This document shows positions 55,804 to 63,355 of a stretch of DNA of 64,000 bases, one piece after another. Numbering within the stretch: the stretch's first letter is position 1; each line of letters opens with the position of its first letter. Below the pieces are notes generated by a model. The model ran no database searches, was not told the origin of the DNA, and saw only the letters and a program-made list of their open reading frames with translations. The position numbers and the translations under genes were made by a program. The stretch is from Pseudomonas sp. QTF5 (GTDB taxonomy: Bacteria > Pseudomonadota > Gammaproteobacteria > Pseudomonadales > Pseudomonadaceae). The DNA lies in the NCBI RefSeq assembly GCF_000512695.2, contig NZ_AZRW02000005.1:1-64000 (forward strand), in the 5' to 3' direction.

Positions 55804-56193
55804 ATGACTTATAACTGGGATTTGATTGAACGCTTGCTGCATGAAGTGCAGAACGGCGCCGGCCACAGTTTCACCCCACGGCCTTATGCCGAGCAGTATG
55901 CGGCGGCGAAAGCCAACGCGGGCGAGCCGTTTGAGAACCTGGATCACCTGAAAACGGTGGCTGGCGAGTACGAAAAGTTACTGCTGCAGCGGGGTTATAT
56001 CGAGCCTCGACCGGAGGATCAGGGTGGCAATGGCGAGAATTACATTTTGACGCCCCGGGGCTCGAGATTGTTGAGCTTGATCGACAGCAGCATTCCGGGT
56101 AATGAGCATCCGCGGCAGGTGCTGGATGAACAGGAAGATGCGCTGGAGGAGCTGACGTTTAGTGAAGTGGCGTCGAAGGCGCAGATTGCCTGA
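55804..56193 (+). CDS. Winged-helix-like conserved protein
   Basis: 129 aa: MTYNWDLIERLLHEVQNG, then EYEKLLLQRGYIEPRP..ENYILTPRGSRLLSLID, which reads like a helix-turn-wing (PadR/DUF2513-like) fold. The acidic C-terminus follows. GGAGGTTGATCAGG precedes the ATG. Possibly a small transcription factor; no partner is visible. Confidence 0.72.
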   Translation: MTYNWDLIERLLHEVQNGAGHSFTPRPYAEQYAAAKANAGEPFENLDHLKTVAGEYEKLLLQRGYIEPRPEDQGGNGENYILTPRGSRLLSLIDSSIPGNEHPRQVLDEQEDALEELTFSEVASKAQIA

Positions 56194-56210
56194 AGTTCAC
56201 GTTTACCCCC

Positions 56211-56300
56211 TGTGGGAGCGGGCTTGCCCGCGAATGCGGTGTGACAGTCGGCAAAGATTTTGAATGTTAAACCGCATTCGCGAGCAAGCCCGCTCCCACA
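56211..56300. repeat. REPIN, family A
   Basis: TGTGGGAGCGGGCTTGCCCG at the left and CGAGCAAGCCCGCTCCCACA at the right; one base change (CCCG/CTCG) between arms. Confidence 0.9.
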
Positions 56301-56319
56301 TTGGATGGTGGTGGCCCGC

Positions 56320-57189
56320 TTAATCCTGCCGCGCCGCTTTCAGGCATTGCAAATCAGTGAAATCCTTGCGCACACCTTCAATCTTCTTCAACAACTGTTC
56401 ACGCTGAACCGGTGTGCTCTCGGCCATTACGTCCACCAGCAACGCCCGAGCCTGGGCTTCGGTGTTGGCGTAGGCCTCGCGGTAAGCTGGCGTCCACAAA
56501 CGCTCGCGATTTACCAGAAGTGTCTCGATTCGCTGTGGGAATTCTGCACTTTGCCGTTGCGCGACTGCCGCGCTGAATTGCTGTTGCCAATGGGCGCGGT
56601 TGGCAATCCATTGCTTGTTCTGATCACCCAAGGCATTCGACCAGGCCATTACCCGTTGCTGTTGGGGTGGGCTGAGCGGTCCGAGCCAGACATTCAGGCG
56701 TTTCTCCATGCGCTTGCTTCGCTCTGTGATCTGTTGCTCCAGAGACGGCTTGAGGTAGGCCTCCTGGCGTTTGCGCTGGTCCTTGGCGAAGGCGTCGTTC
56801 ATTTCCGCGACTTGCTTGTCATCCAGCCCCTGCAACAACTCGATGGCCGATGGGGTGATTTCCCGGGCGGTTTCGGCAATGGCCAGTTTGGCTTCCTGGG
56901 TGCGGGTTTGCAGTGCGGCGTTGGTGATCTTGTTGGATTCGACCATGGCCTGTAAGCGATCCAGCCAGTCGAGGTAACCGGGCAATTGCGTGGTGCAGTG
57001 CCAGCTCAGGTGTTCTTTGAGACGCTCGTTGAACCAGTCTTTTTGCTCGTGGTTCATTTCCAGATAGTCGTTGAGCGTCCAGGGAATGATCACGTCGAGA
57101 TTGCGGTAAGCCAGGCCCACGCGGCTGCACGCGGCGACGGTAAGGCTGAGGGTGATGATGACGCCGATCTGTTTCAACCAGTGCGACAT
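56320..57189 (-). CDS. DUF6279-type lipoprotein
   Basis: 289 aa. Lipoprotein signal with lipobox VAAC (Cys about residue 21), then a long, mostly helical domain (EMNHEQKDWFNERLKEHLSWHC, the family's early signature). Probably anchored in the outer membrane facing the periplasm. Function unknown. Confidence 0.83.
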   Translation of the reverse strand: MSHWLKQIGVIITLSLTVAACSRVGLAYRNLDVIIPWTLNDYLEMNHEQKDWFNERLKEHLSWHCTTQLPGYLDWLDRLQAMVESNKITNAALQTRTQEAKLAIAETAREITPSAIELLQGLDDKQVAEMNDAFAKDQRKRQEAYLKPSLEQQITERSKRMEKRLNVWLGPLSPPQQQRVMAWSNALGDQNKQWIANRAHWQQQFSAAVAQRQSAEFPQRIETLLVNRERLWTPAYREAYANTEAQARALLVDVMAESTPVQREQLLKKIEGVRKDFTDLQCLKAARQD

Positions 57190-57266
57190 GGCGAGTCCTT
57201 GCGAAGACCTGGTTTCTAATGGGGTTCTCTTATGTGATCGCGGGATGAGCCCGGCAGTTCAGCCGA

Positions 57267-57983
57267 TTAATAGAAGCTGTGCGCAGCCTTGAGCGTCACC
57301 AGGCCGTCGCACTGGCTATTGTGGCCGGAATAAGCGGAGCAATCACTGCCGCTCAGGCTTGAGTCACTGTAGATCAAGTCCAGATCGATGCCCATGAACG
57401 GCCGGGACAATTTCACTGACCAGTCGGTAAAGCTGCCTACATACCCATCATCAACGGACACCGGTGTGTTGAGTTGGTGGGTGGTGTATTTCAGGCTGAT
57501 CCCGATGCCGAACGGCTGATTGCCACTGAGGTCGGCGAACAGGGTGCTGTTCTGTTTGTCCGGGTCGTTGCTGAAGGCCGCGCCGAAGCGACTGCCCAGC
57601 AGGGTCAGGCCGCCGAAAAGCTCCTGGCTGTCGAGGGTGTCCGCTTTCGGGTAGCTGTAATGGATCATGCCCACTTCGTAACCGAGGGATTGATCGAAAG
57701 GCTGTTTAAAGCCCATGTAGGAGTCCACTTCAAGGTTGCTCGACGGGCTCAGTCCCATACTGGGGGACCATTGACCCACATAGAAGCCGTTGTCGTGGCT
57801 CAGGTCGAGGCCACCATGGAACGAGCCGGTCGTCGAGGGTTTGACCAGACCTTGGGCCATGCTGCGGCTGGGGGTGGTGGCGAGTTTGAGATCGAAGTCG
57901 CCCAGTTCGCGCTGGAAGACTTGCGCATGGACGTCCGAACACCACAGCAGACTGCCGAGCAGGAAAAGAGAGGGCTTGAACAT
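57267..57983 (-). CDS. TorF-family putative porin / outer-membrane protein
   Basis: 238 aa. Signal peptide ends at VHAQ (~residue 20). The mature protein has alternating strands and ends with SFY, a C-terminal aromatic typical of outer-membrane barrels. The early FDLKLATTPSRSMAQGLVKP and later YMGFKQPFDQSLGYEVGMIHYSYP fit the TIGR02001/TorF group. Two Cys near the C-terminus (SDCSAYSGHNSQCDG) may form a disulfide. Confidence 0.78.
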   Translation of the reverse strand: MFKPSLFLLGSLLWCSDVHAQVFQRELGDFDLKLATTPSRSMAQGLVKPSTTGSFHGGLDLSHDNGFYVGQWSPSMGLSPSSNLEVDSYMGFKQPFDQSLGYEVGMIHYSYPKADTLDSQELFGGLTLLGSRFGAAFSNDPDKQNSTLFADLSGNQPFGIGISLKYTTHQLNTPVSVDDGYVGSFTDWSVKLSRPFMGIDLDLIYSDSSLSGSDCSAYSGHNSQCDGLVTLKAAHSFY

Positions 57984-58193
57984 GCGTCACTCCATGAGCA
58001 GCGAGGTGCAGGTCCTGAAAACCTACTGAAACGCTTGATCCAGACACGTGCAAGCATACCGGCGAATGTTCGGCATCAAGGGCCGTTCGTCGATTTTTGA
58101 AATATTGATTTGTTTGATGGGGAATTGCGGGAGGGTTCCAGTCCAAGCGCTTCGAAGCTCAAAGCGCTTATGGACCAGTTAACGCAGGGGAAA

Positions 58194-58382
58194 TTACTTC
58201 TTGCCTAGCGTGATCTGCTTGGACGGGCCGAACGTCTGGCCGCTGACGCCTTTGGCAATTTGCTGGATCTCGCCACCGGACTTGAGGAATGCAGCGATCT
58301 GGTCGTTGATCGATTCGCTGGTTTCAACGGCGGGAGCTGGCTTTGCTTTGCTGTTGGATGCTTTTACACGCATGGCGGCCAT
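58194..58382 (-). CDS. Small conserved hypothetical protein
   Basis: 62 aa, basic and disordered N-terminus (MAAMRVKASNSKAKPAPAVE), then ESINDQIAAFLKSGGEIQQI and a VSGQTFGPSKQI end. Start could be either Met of MAAM. No membrane or signal segment. Unknown; perhaps a nucleic-acid or polymerase-associated small protein, but that is a guess. Confidence 0.62.
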   Translation of the reverse strand: MAAMRVKASNSKAKPAPAVETSESINDQIAAFLKSGGEIQQIAKGVSGQTFGPSKQITLGKK

Positions 58383-58733
58383 TAACCTGTAGAAATTAAC
58401 TTGGCCAGGTATGGTACAGGAAATGCTTGACAATTGCTTGGCAAATATCCTCCCGAAATACACGTCGTAGAAACGTAATTTATCGCAAGTTGTTATTCGG
58501 AATGTTCTCCTAAGCTGCTGTTTTAACTAAAAACCCTAGTGGAGAAAAAGCGCTTTTTGAATGAGCTGGCCAGGTGACAGAACACCCGAACGGCCTGACG
58601 AGCGGCCAAATGACCATGGCCAAACCCAGGAAAATTAAGGCCTTGCGCGGATTTTCCTGCGCCACCGGGCCGGCCGCCGAACACCGTCCGCAAAACCGGG
58701 TAGAATGCCGCCCACGCAATGAGGGTATTGGAC
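58383..58733. other. 351-bp intergenic region
   Basis: Divergent gap between the small protein gene and the S1 protein gene. It is A/T-rich on the left and GC-rich on the right. CGGGTAGAATGCCGCCC just before the S1 gene contains a TAGAAT -10-like box. Short frames inside look unconvincing. Nothing else supported. Confidence 0.55.
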
Positions 58734-59570
58734 ATGGCTTTAGTCGGGCGCTACAACAGTTTGCAAGTGGTTAAACACACTAACTTCGGTTTATATCTGG
58801 ACGGTGGCGCGGATGGCGAAATCCTTCTGCCTAATCGTTATATCCCCAAAGATATTCCCAGCGAAGATGAAGACTGGCTCAACGTTTTTATTTATCTGGA
58901 CAGCGATGACAAACTTATCGCCACGACCGAAAAACCGAAAGTTCAGGTCGGTGAATTCGCCAGTTTGAAGGTCGTAGAAGTCAACAGCATCGGCGTGTTC
59001 CTGGATTGGGGGTTGCCGAAGGATCTGCTGCTGCCGTATTCCGAAGAAAAGCGCCAGATGACGGCCGGTGAGTATGTCGTGGTGCACGTTTATCTCGACA
59101 AACATACTCGACGCATTACCGCGACAGCACGTCTGGACCGCTACCTGGACAAGACTCCGGCCAACTACACTCCTGGCCAGGAAGTTGATTTGCTGGTGGC
59201 CGAAGCGACCGATATGGGTTTCAAGGCAATCATCAACAACAAGCACTGGGGCCTGATCCACAAGAACGAAATCTTCAAGTTCATGCGCGCCGGTAAAGAA
59301 GAGAAGGGCTTTATCAAAGAAGTCCGCGCCGACGGCAAGATCAGCCTGAGCCTGCAACCGGTGGGCGAAGAAGCGGCCACCAGTCTGAACTCGAAGATTC
59401 TCGCCAAGTTGCGCGACAACAACGGCACGCTGCCCGTCAGCGATAAGAGCGACCCGACGCTGATCAGCAGTATGTTCGGCGTCAGCAAGGGCAACTTCAA
59501 AAAGGCCATCGGCGCGTTGTACAAGAACGGCCAGATCGTCATTCACGCTGATCGTATCGAACTCAGCTGA
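58734..59570 (+). CDS. CvfB-like S1 RNA-binding protein
   Basis: 278 aa. Three S1-like OB folds (~4-60, ~68-135, ~140-205: HTNFGLYLDG, VNSIGVFLDWGLPKDLL, EATDMGFKAIINNKHWGLIH) and a C-terminal winged helix (SMFGVSKGNFKKAIGALYKNG). This is the CvfB/YitL layout, a regulator acting on RNA. ATG preceded by GAGGGT; an ATG 15 bases upstream overlaps that site. Confidence 0.88.
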   Translation: MALVGRYNSLQVVKHTNFGLYLDGGADGEILLPNRYIPKDIPSEDEDWLNVFIYLDSDDKLIATTEKPKVQVGEFASLKVVEVNSIGVFLDWGLPKDLLLPYSEEKRQMTAGEYVVVHVYLDKHTRRITATARLDRYLDKTPANYTPGQEVDLLVAEATDMGFKAIINNKHWGLIHKNEIFKFMRAGKEEKGFIKEVRADGKISLSLQPVGEEAATSLNSKILAKLRDNNGTLPVSDKSDPTLISSMFGVSKGNFKKAIGALYKNGQIVIHADRIELS

Positions 59571-59584
59571 CCTGACGCCGGCCC

Positions 59585-59664
59585 TTGTAGGAGCTGCCGC
59601 AGGCTGCGATCTTTTGATCTTGATCTTTTACAGGCAAAAGATCGCAGCCGCGGCAGCTCTTACA
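59585..59664. repeat. Family D palindromic repeat
   Basis: TTGTAGGAGCTGCCGCAGGC..GATCTTTTGATC and CAAAAGATCGCAGCCGCGGC..CTTACA arms, same family as the copy near 54.2 kb but with both arms full. 15 bases after the S1 gene. Confidence 0.82.
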
Positions 59665-59764
59665 GAGAGGACGCGACGGCCACATGACGCAAGCAACGAT
59701 TTAAAGGTCTTTTGCAGACACCTTTTTCTGTCCATCTGGTTAATAATCGGCAGCATCATTTTTC

Positions 59765-59811
59765 GCCCCGGCACCCTCTGTTCAGCAAGAGGAGGCCGGG
59801 GCTTTATTTTT
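59765..59811 (+). terminator. Terminator-like hairpin in the EamA gene leader
   Basis: GCCCCGG/CCGGGGC outer stem with CCTCT/AGAGG inner stem, then TTTATTTTT. It is 195 bases after the S1 gene and 44 bases before the EamA start, so it may end a short RNA or act as an attenuator. AAAGGT..ACCTTT lies upstream. Confidence 0.6.
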
Positions 59812-59854
59812 ACTGTCGAGTCACTGCCATGGATTGTGTTGTCGAGGTGTTCCG

Positions 59855-60787
59855 GTGAGCGCCACCCGGCGTAGCGCCGATGGGTTTGCCCTGCAAGTGA
59901 TGGTCGGGCTGTGCCTGATCTGGGGCGTGCAGCAGGTGATGATCAAATGGGCCGCGCCCGACATCGCGCCGGTCATGCAGGCGGCGGGGCGGTCGGGTAT
60001 TTCCGCGTTACTCGTAGGATTGTTGATCTGCTGGAAGGGCGGCTGGGATCAGGTCGGTACTACCTGGCGCGGCGGCTTGCTGGCTGGTGCGTTGTTTGGC
60101 CTGGAGTTCTTCTTCATTTCCGAAGGTCTGCTGCTGACCACGGCGGCGCATATGTCAGTGTTCCTCTACACCGCGCCGATCTTCACCGCGCTGGGCGTGC
60201 ATTGGCTGCTGCCGAGTGAGCGTTTAAGACCGGTGCAGTGGCTGGGGATTGTTCTCGCCTTCGTCGGCATTGCCATTGCGTTTGCCGGTGGCGTGTCGTG
60301 GGATAACCTCGACCGCCGCATGCTGATGGGCGATGCGTTGGGCGTGCTGGCCGGCGCGTCATGGGGCGCGACCACCGTGGTGGTGCGTGCCTCGCGTCTA
60401 TCGGAAGCGCCGGTGACCCTGACGCTGTTTTATCAACTGATCGTCGGCTTCGTCGGCCTGCTGTTGATCGCGATCCTCAGCGGTCAGGTCACCCATGTCA
60501 GCCTGACCCCTGTTGCCGTGGCCAGCGTGCTGTTTCAGGGGTTGGTGGTGTCGTTCTTCAGTTACCTGACCTGGTTCTGGCTGTTGCGCCGTTATCTGGC
60601 GGCGAACCTGGCGGTATTTTCGTTCATGACGCCACTGTTTGGCGTCACGTTCGGCGTGGTGCTGCTGGGGGAAGAACTGAGCCTCAACTTCGTGATCGGC
60701 GCGGTGCTGGTTTTGCTCGGGATCACTTTTGTGAGCGCAGAACAGTGGGTCCGCCGTCGTTTGCGCAAAGCACTTGGACAACCCTGA
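59855..60787 (+). CDS. EamA/DMT-family transporter
   Basis: 310 aa, ten spans in two EamA repeats (~12-140, ~155-290). GLCLIWGVQQVMIKW and GASWGATTVVVRASRL start the repeats; WLLRRYLAANLAVFSFMTPLFGV is typical. GTG start after CGAGGTG; an ATG 21 bases upstream gives an unlikely MCCRGVP start. Probable metabolite exporter. Confidence 0.87.
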   Translation: MSATRRSADGFALQVMVGLCLIWGVQQVMIKWAAPDIAPVMQAAGRSGISALLVGLLICWKGGWDQVGTTWRGGLLAGALFGLEFFFISEGLLLTTAAHMSVFLYTAPIFTALGVHWLLPSERLRPVQWLGIVLAFVGIAIAFAGGVSWDNLDRRMLMGDALGVLAGASWGATTVVVRASRLSEAPVTLTLFYQLIVGFVGLLLIAILSGQVTHVSLTPVAVASVLFQGLVVSFFSYLTWFWLLRRYLAANLAVFSFMTPLFGVTFGVVLLGEELSLNFVIGAVLVLLGITFVSAEQWVRRRLRKALGQP

Positions 60788-61038
60788 CCGGGCGCAGCAA
60801 ATCGTTACCGACGATCACAGTGCGAGTTGCAATTCACCGTTGAAGTGACTGCTCAGCGCCGCGAGCAATGGCCCGCTGAGCCAACCACGGCAAAACAAAC
60901 CAACGGACAGGGATTTGGATCAATTCAGTAACAGATCATTTGCGAACTTGGGCGAGCATTGCGTAGGACTTCGGACTATTATCAGTGCGAAGGGGCTACA
61001 GAACTTCGGCCGCTCGGCACTACCCTGAAGGGGGCACC

Positions 61039-61170
61039 ATGAAAGAGAAAATCCAAAACTGGCTGCATGACCTGGGTGTCGCACTCGGTTTGATCGAACC
61101 GCCTCTGCAACCCGTGCCTATTCGCACTGACGACGAACAACGTCGCCGCCAACAGCAGCGCCGCAGGTAA
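61039..61170 (+). CDS. PA1414-like small protein (43 aa)
   Basis: MKEKIQNWLHDLGVALGLIE.. an amphipathic helix, then PPLQPVPIRTDDE and an Arg/Gln-rich tail. GAAGGGGGC precedes the ATG. It resembles the small PA1414-type proteins of pseudomonads; in P. aeruginosa that locus also yields the low-oxygen-induced small RNA SicX. TATTAT ~60 bases upstream could be a -10. The link rests on recall and similarity, not a search. Synteny agrees: symporter genes like PA1418-PA1419 follow. Confidence 0.65.
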   Translation: MKEKIQNWLHDLGVALGLIEPPLQPVPIRTDDEQRRRQQQRRR

Positions 61171-61185
61171 GCCAGGCACATCACC

Positions 61186-61315
61186 TGTGGCGAGGGAGCT
61201 TGCTCCCGCCGGGGCGCGCAGCGGCCTCATTCATCGCCATCAGGGAGGGCAGGTTGAACGCGGACCCAGCTTGCGATTGCTGCGCAATCGAGCGGGAGCA
61301 AGCTCCCTCGCCACA
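61186..61315. repeat. Family C palindromic repeat
   Basis: TGTGGCGAGGGAGCTTGCTC and inverted copy around ~90 bases, 15 bases after the small gene. The spacer includes GATTGCTGCGCAATC. Confidence 0.9.
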
Positions 61316-61355
61316 GAGGTTCATTCGTCGCATCGGGTGTATTTGACGATCTGTC

Positions 61356-61607
61356 TCAATACCGCCCAATCTCAATCAAAAACCGGCTCAAGTCGTCGAC
61401 GGTCGTCGCGGTCTTGAGCATCCGGTCTTCTTCAGCGGTAAACGCCGTCAATCCCAACTGATCTTCCAGATGGAAGATCAGCTCTTCAATATCCTCTTTA
61501 TCCAATCCCAACTGCACCAGGTGAGTGTTGTCATCGAAGTCATCCTGATTTTCCAGCAGGCGGCGGATGAAGCGATGCACGGCTGTACGAACGTCGGCTC
61601 TTGTCAT
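61356..61607 (-). CDS. Acyl-carrier-protein-like protein lacking the prosthetic Ser
   Basis: 83 aa with the four-helix ACP pattern, VHRFIRRLLE..HLVQLGLDKEDIEELIFHLE. At the place of the Asp-Ser-Leu phosphopantetheine site it has Asp-Lys-Glu, so it should not carry the cofactor. It ends SRFLIEIGRY. Could be a DUF1493-like regulator or scaffold. No fatty-acid or polyketide enzymes adjoin it. Confidence 0.7.
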   Translation of the reverse strand: MTRADVRTAVHRFIRRLLENQDDFDDNTHLVQLGLDKEDIEELIFHLEDQLGLTAFTAEEDRMLKTATTVDDLSRFLIEIGRY

Positions 61608-61724
61608 GGTTGTTCTTCGAGGGCGTTATTGTTGTTGTTCCTGGTGCTGAGTACAGCAGGCTTCAGGCGTGTCGGCGCTGCCACTCGTCAATCATCGTGC
61701 GTAAATAGCAGTTTCCTTCAGACG

Positions 61725-61760
61725 AAAAAAAACGGGTGTGGCAACCGACGCCACACCCGT
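61725..61760 (-). terminator. Rho-independent terminator for the symporter gene
   Basis: On the minus strand ACGGGTGTGGC..GCCACACCCGT is a perfect 11-bp stem followed by eight T residues, 28 bases past the symporter stop. Confidence 0.94.
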
Positions 61761-61787
61761 CGAAGAAATCGTTGCTACAACATCAGC

Positions 61788-63167
61788 TTAGATCGCGCTC
61801 GCTACCACTGCCGGGCGACGGGACAGCAAGCTGACCACCACGAAACTCACCAGGCCCACGCCGAGGCTGTAGTAGATCGGGGTGTTGGCGTCCATACCGT
61901 CCTTGATCATGAACAGCAGCGCGGTGACGAAGCCCAGTGCCATGCTGGTGATCGCGCCGGCCGTCGTGGCGCGTTTCCAGTAGATGGCCCCCATCAGCGG
62001 GATCAGCATGCCGCCCACCAACAGGTTGTAAGCCAGGGTCAGTGCGCTGATCACATCATTGACCACCAGCGCGATGCCCAATACCGCGATGCCAGTCAGC
62101 AGGGTAAACAGGCGATTGACGCTCACGTTCGATTGTTTGCCGCCACGCAGTTTCGGCAACAGGTCTTCGGTCAGGGTGGTGGATGCGGCGAGCAGGCCGG
62201 CGCTGGCGGTGGACATCATGGCCGCCAGTGCAGCCGCGATCACCAGGCCACGGATACCGTCCGGCAGGGATACTTTGACGATGGCGGCAAAGGCATTGTT
62301 GACGTTGTCCAGATCCGGAATCAGCACATGAGCGGCCATGCCGATCAGCGCACAAACCAGACCATAGACAATGCAGTAGATCCCGGCAGACGTACCGGCG
62401 TACTTGGCGACTTTCTCGCTTCGTGCGGTGAATACCCGTTGCCAGATGTCTTGACCGATCAGGATGCCAAAGAAGTAGATCAGGAAGTAGGTGATGATCG
62501 TGTCCCAGCCGATGCTGGTGAAATTGAAGCTGGCGGCCGGCAATTGGGCAACCAGTTGATCCCAGCCACCGACCCGGTACAGGCAGATCGGCAGCAACAG
62601 GAACATCAGGCCCACGGTTTGGATACCGAACTGGACGATGTCGGTCAGGGTCAGGGACCACATGCCACCGATGGTCGAGTAAATCACCACTACACCGCCA
62701 CCAAGCAGCACCGAGAGCCAGAACGGCAGGCCGAACAGCACTTGCAGCACGGTGCCGATCGCCAGGATCGAGGTCACGCCGATCATCAGTGCATAGGCCA
62801 GCATGATGGTCGCGCTCGCGGTACGAGCCATTGGGTTATAGCGCTTTTCCAGCACCTGGGTAACGGTGAATACCTTCAGCTTCAGCAACGGTTTGGCGAG
62901 GAACAGGTTCAGCGCCACGATCCCGCAGCCCAGTGCGGCACATAGCCAGAAACCGGAAATGCCATGAACGTAGCCCAAGCGCACGGTGCCGACGGTGGAT
63001 GCGCCACCCAGAACGGTAGCGGCCATGGTGCCCATGTAGAGACCTGGGCCGAGGTTACGGCCGGCGACCAAATAGTCTTCGTGGGTCTTGGCCTTGCGCA
63101 TGCCGAAGTAGCCGAGCACCAGCATCGCGGCGGCGTAAATGAGAACGACGAATAAATCCAAAGCCAT
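61788..63167 (-). CDS. Sodium:solute symporter (SSS family)
   Basis: 459 aa, about 13 membrane spans. DYLVAGRNLGPGLYMGTMAATVLGGASTVG (in the first third) is the SSS Na+-site region, and MMSTASAGLLAASTTLTEDL marks the span 8-9 area. It lies downstream of an NCS1-type permease on the same strand, separated by a REP pair. This resembles the transporter pair next to the guanidinobutyrase gene in P. aeruginosa; substrate not certain. Confidence 0.88.
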   Translation of the reverse strand: MALDLFVVLIYAAAMLVLGYFGMRKAKTHEDYLVAGRNLGPGLYMGTMAATVLGGASTVGTVRLGYVHGISGFWLCAALGCGIVALNLFLAKPLLKLKVFTVTQVLEKRYNPMARTASATIMLAYALMIGVTSILAIGTVLQVLFGLPFWLSVLLGGGVVVIYSTIGGMWSLTLTDIVQFGIQTVGLMFLLLPICLYRVGGWDQLVAQLPAASFNFTSIGWDTIITYFLIYFFGILIGQDIWQRVFTARSEKVAKYAGTSAGIYCIVYGLVCALIGMAAHVLIPDLDNVNNAFAAIVKVSLPDGIRGLVIAAALAAMMSTASAGLLAASTTLTEDLLPKLRGGKQSNVSVNRLFTLLTGIAVLGIALVVNDVISALTLAYNLLVGGMLIPLMGAIYWKRATTAGAITSMALGFVTALLFMIKDGMDANTPIYYSLGVGLVSFVVVSLLSRRPAVVASAI

Positions 63168-63226
63168 GATGGCGTGTCTCCGATTGTCTTTTTTATGGTG
63201 AGGCGAAAATCAATCCCTGTGGTCAC

Positions 63227-63334
63227 CGCATTACCTGTGGGAGCGTGGCTTGCCCGCGAAGAACGATAACGCGGTCTGCCTGGTGGACCGTGGCGCTCCC
63301 TTCGCGGGCAAGCCACGCTCCCACAGGTAATGCG
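63227..63334. repeat. Long perfect REP pair between two symporter genes
   Basis: A 34-bp perfect inverted repeat, CGCATTACCTGTGGGAGCGT..and its complement, extends past the usual REP core by CGCATTACC/GGTAATGCG. The spacer has CCTGGTGGACC. It sits between the NCS1-type stop and the SSS start. Confidence 0.9.
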
Positions 63335-63355
63335 TTGACCAGGTAATGTGTTGAA

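Noticed and set aside
58574..58774. 66-aa frame before the S1 protein gene
   Set aside because: No good ribosome site, overlaps the S1 start, Arg-rich shadow composition.
61470..62945. 491-aa frame on the plus strand
   Set aside because: It is a GC-driven shadow of the sodium symporter and ACP-like genes on the other strand, rich in His/Gln/Arg with no domain pattern.
8002..63334. Recurring ~20-base repeats as a possible CRISPR array
   Set aside because: Units are palindromic, dispersed one pair per gap, and lack regular direct repeats, spacers or cas genes.
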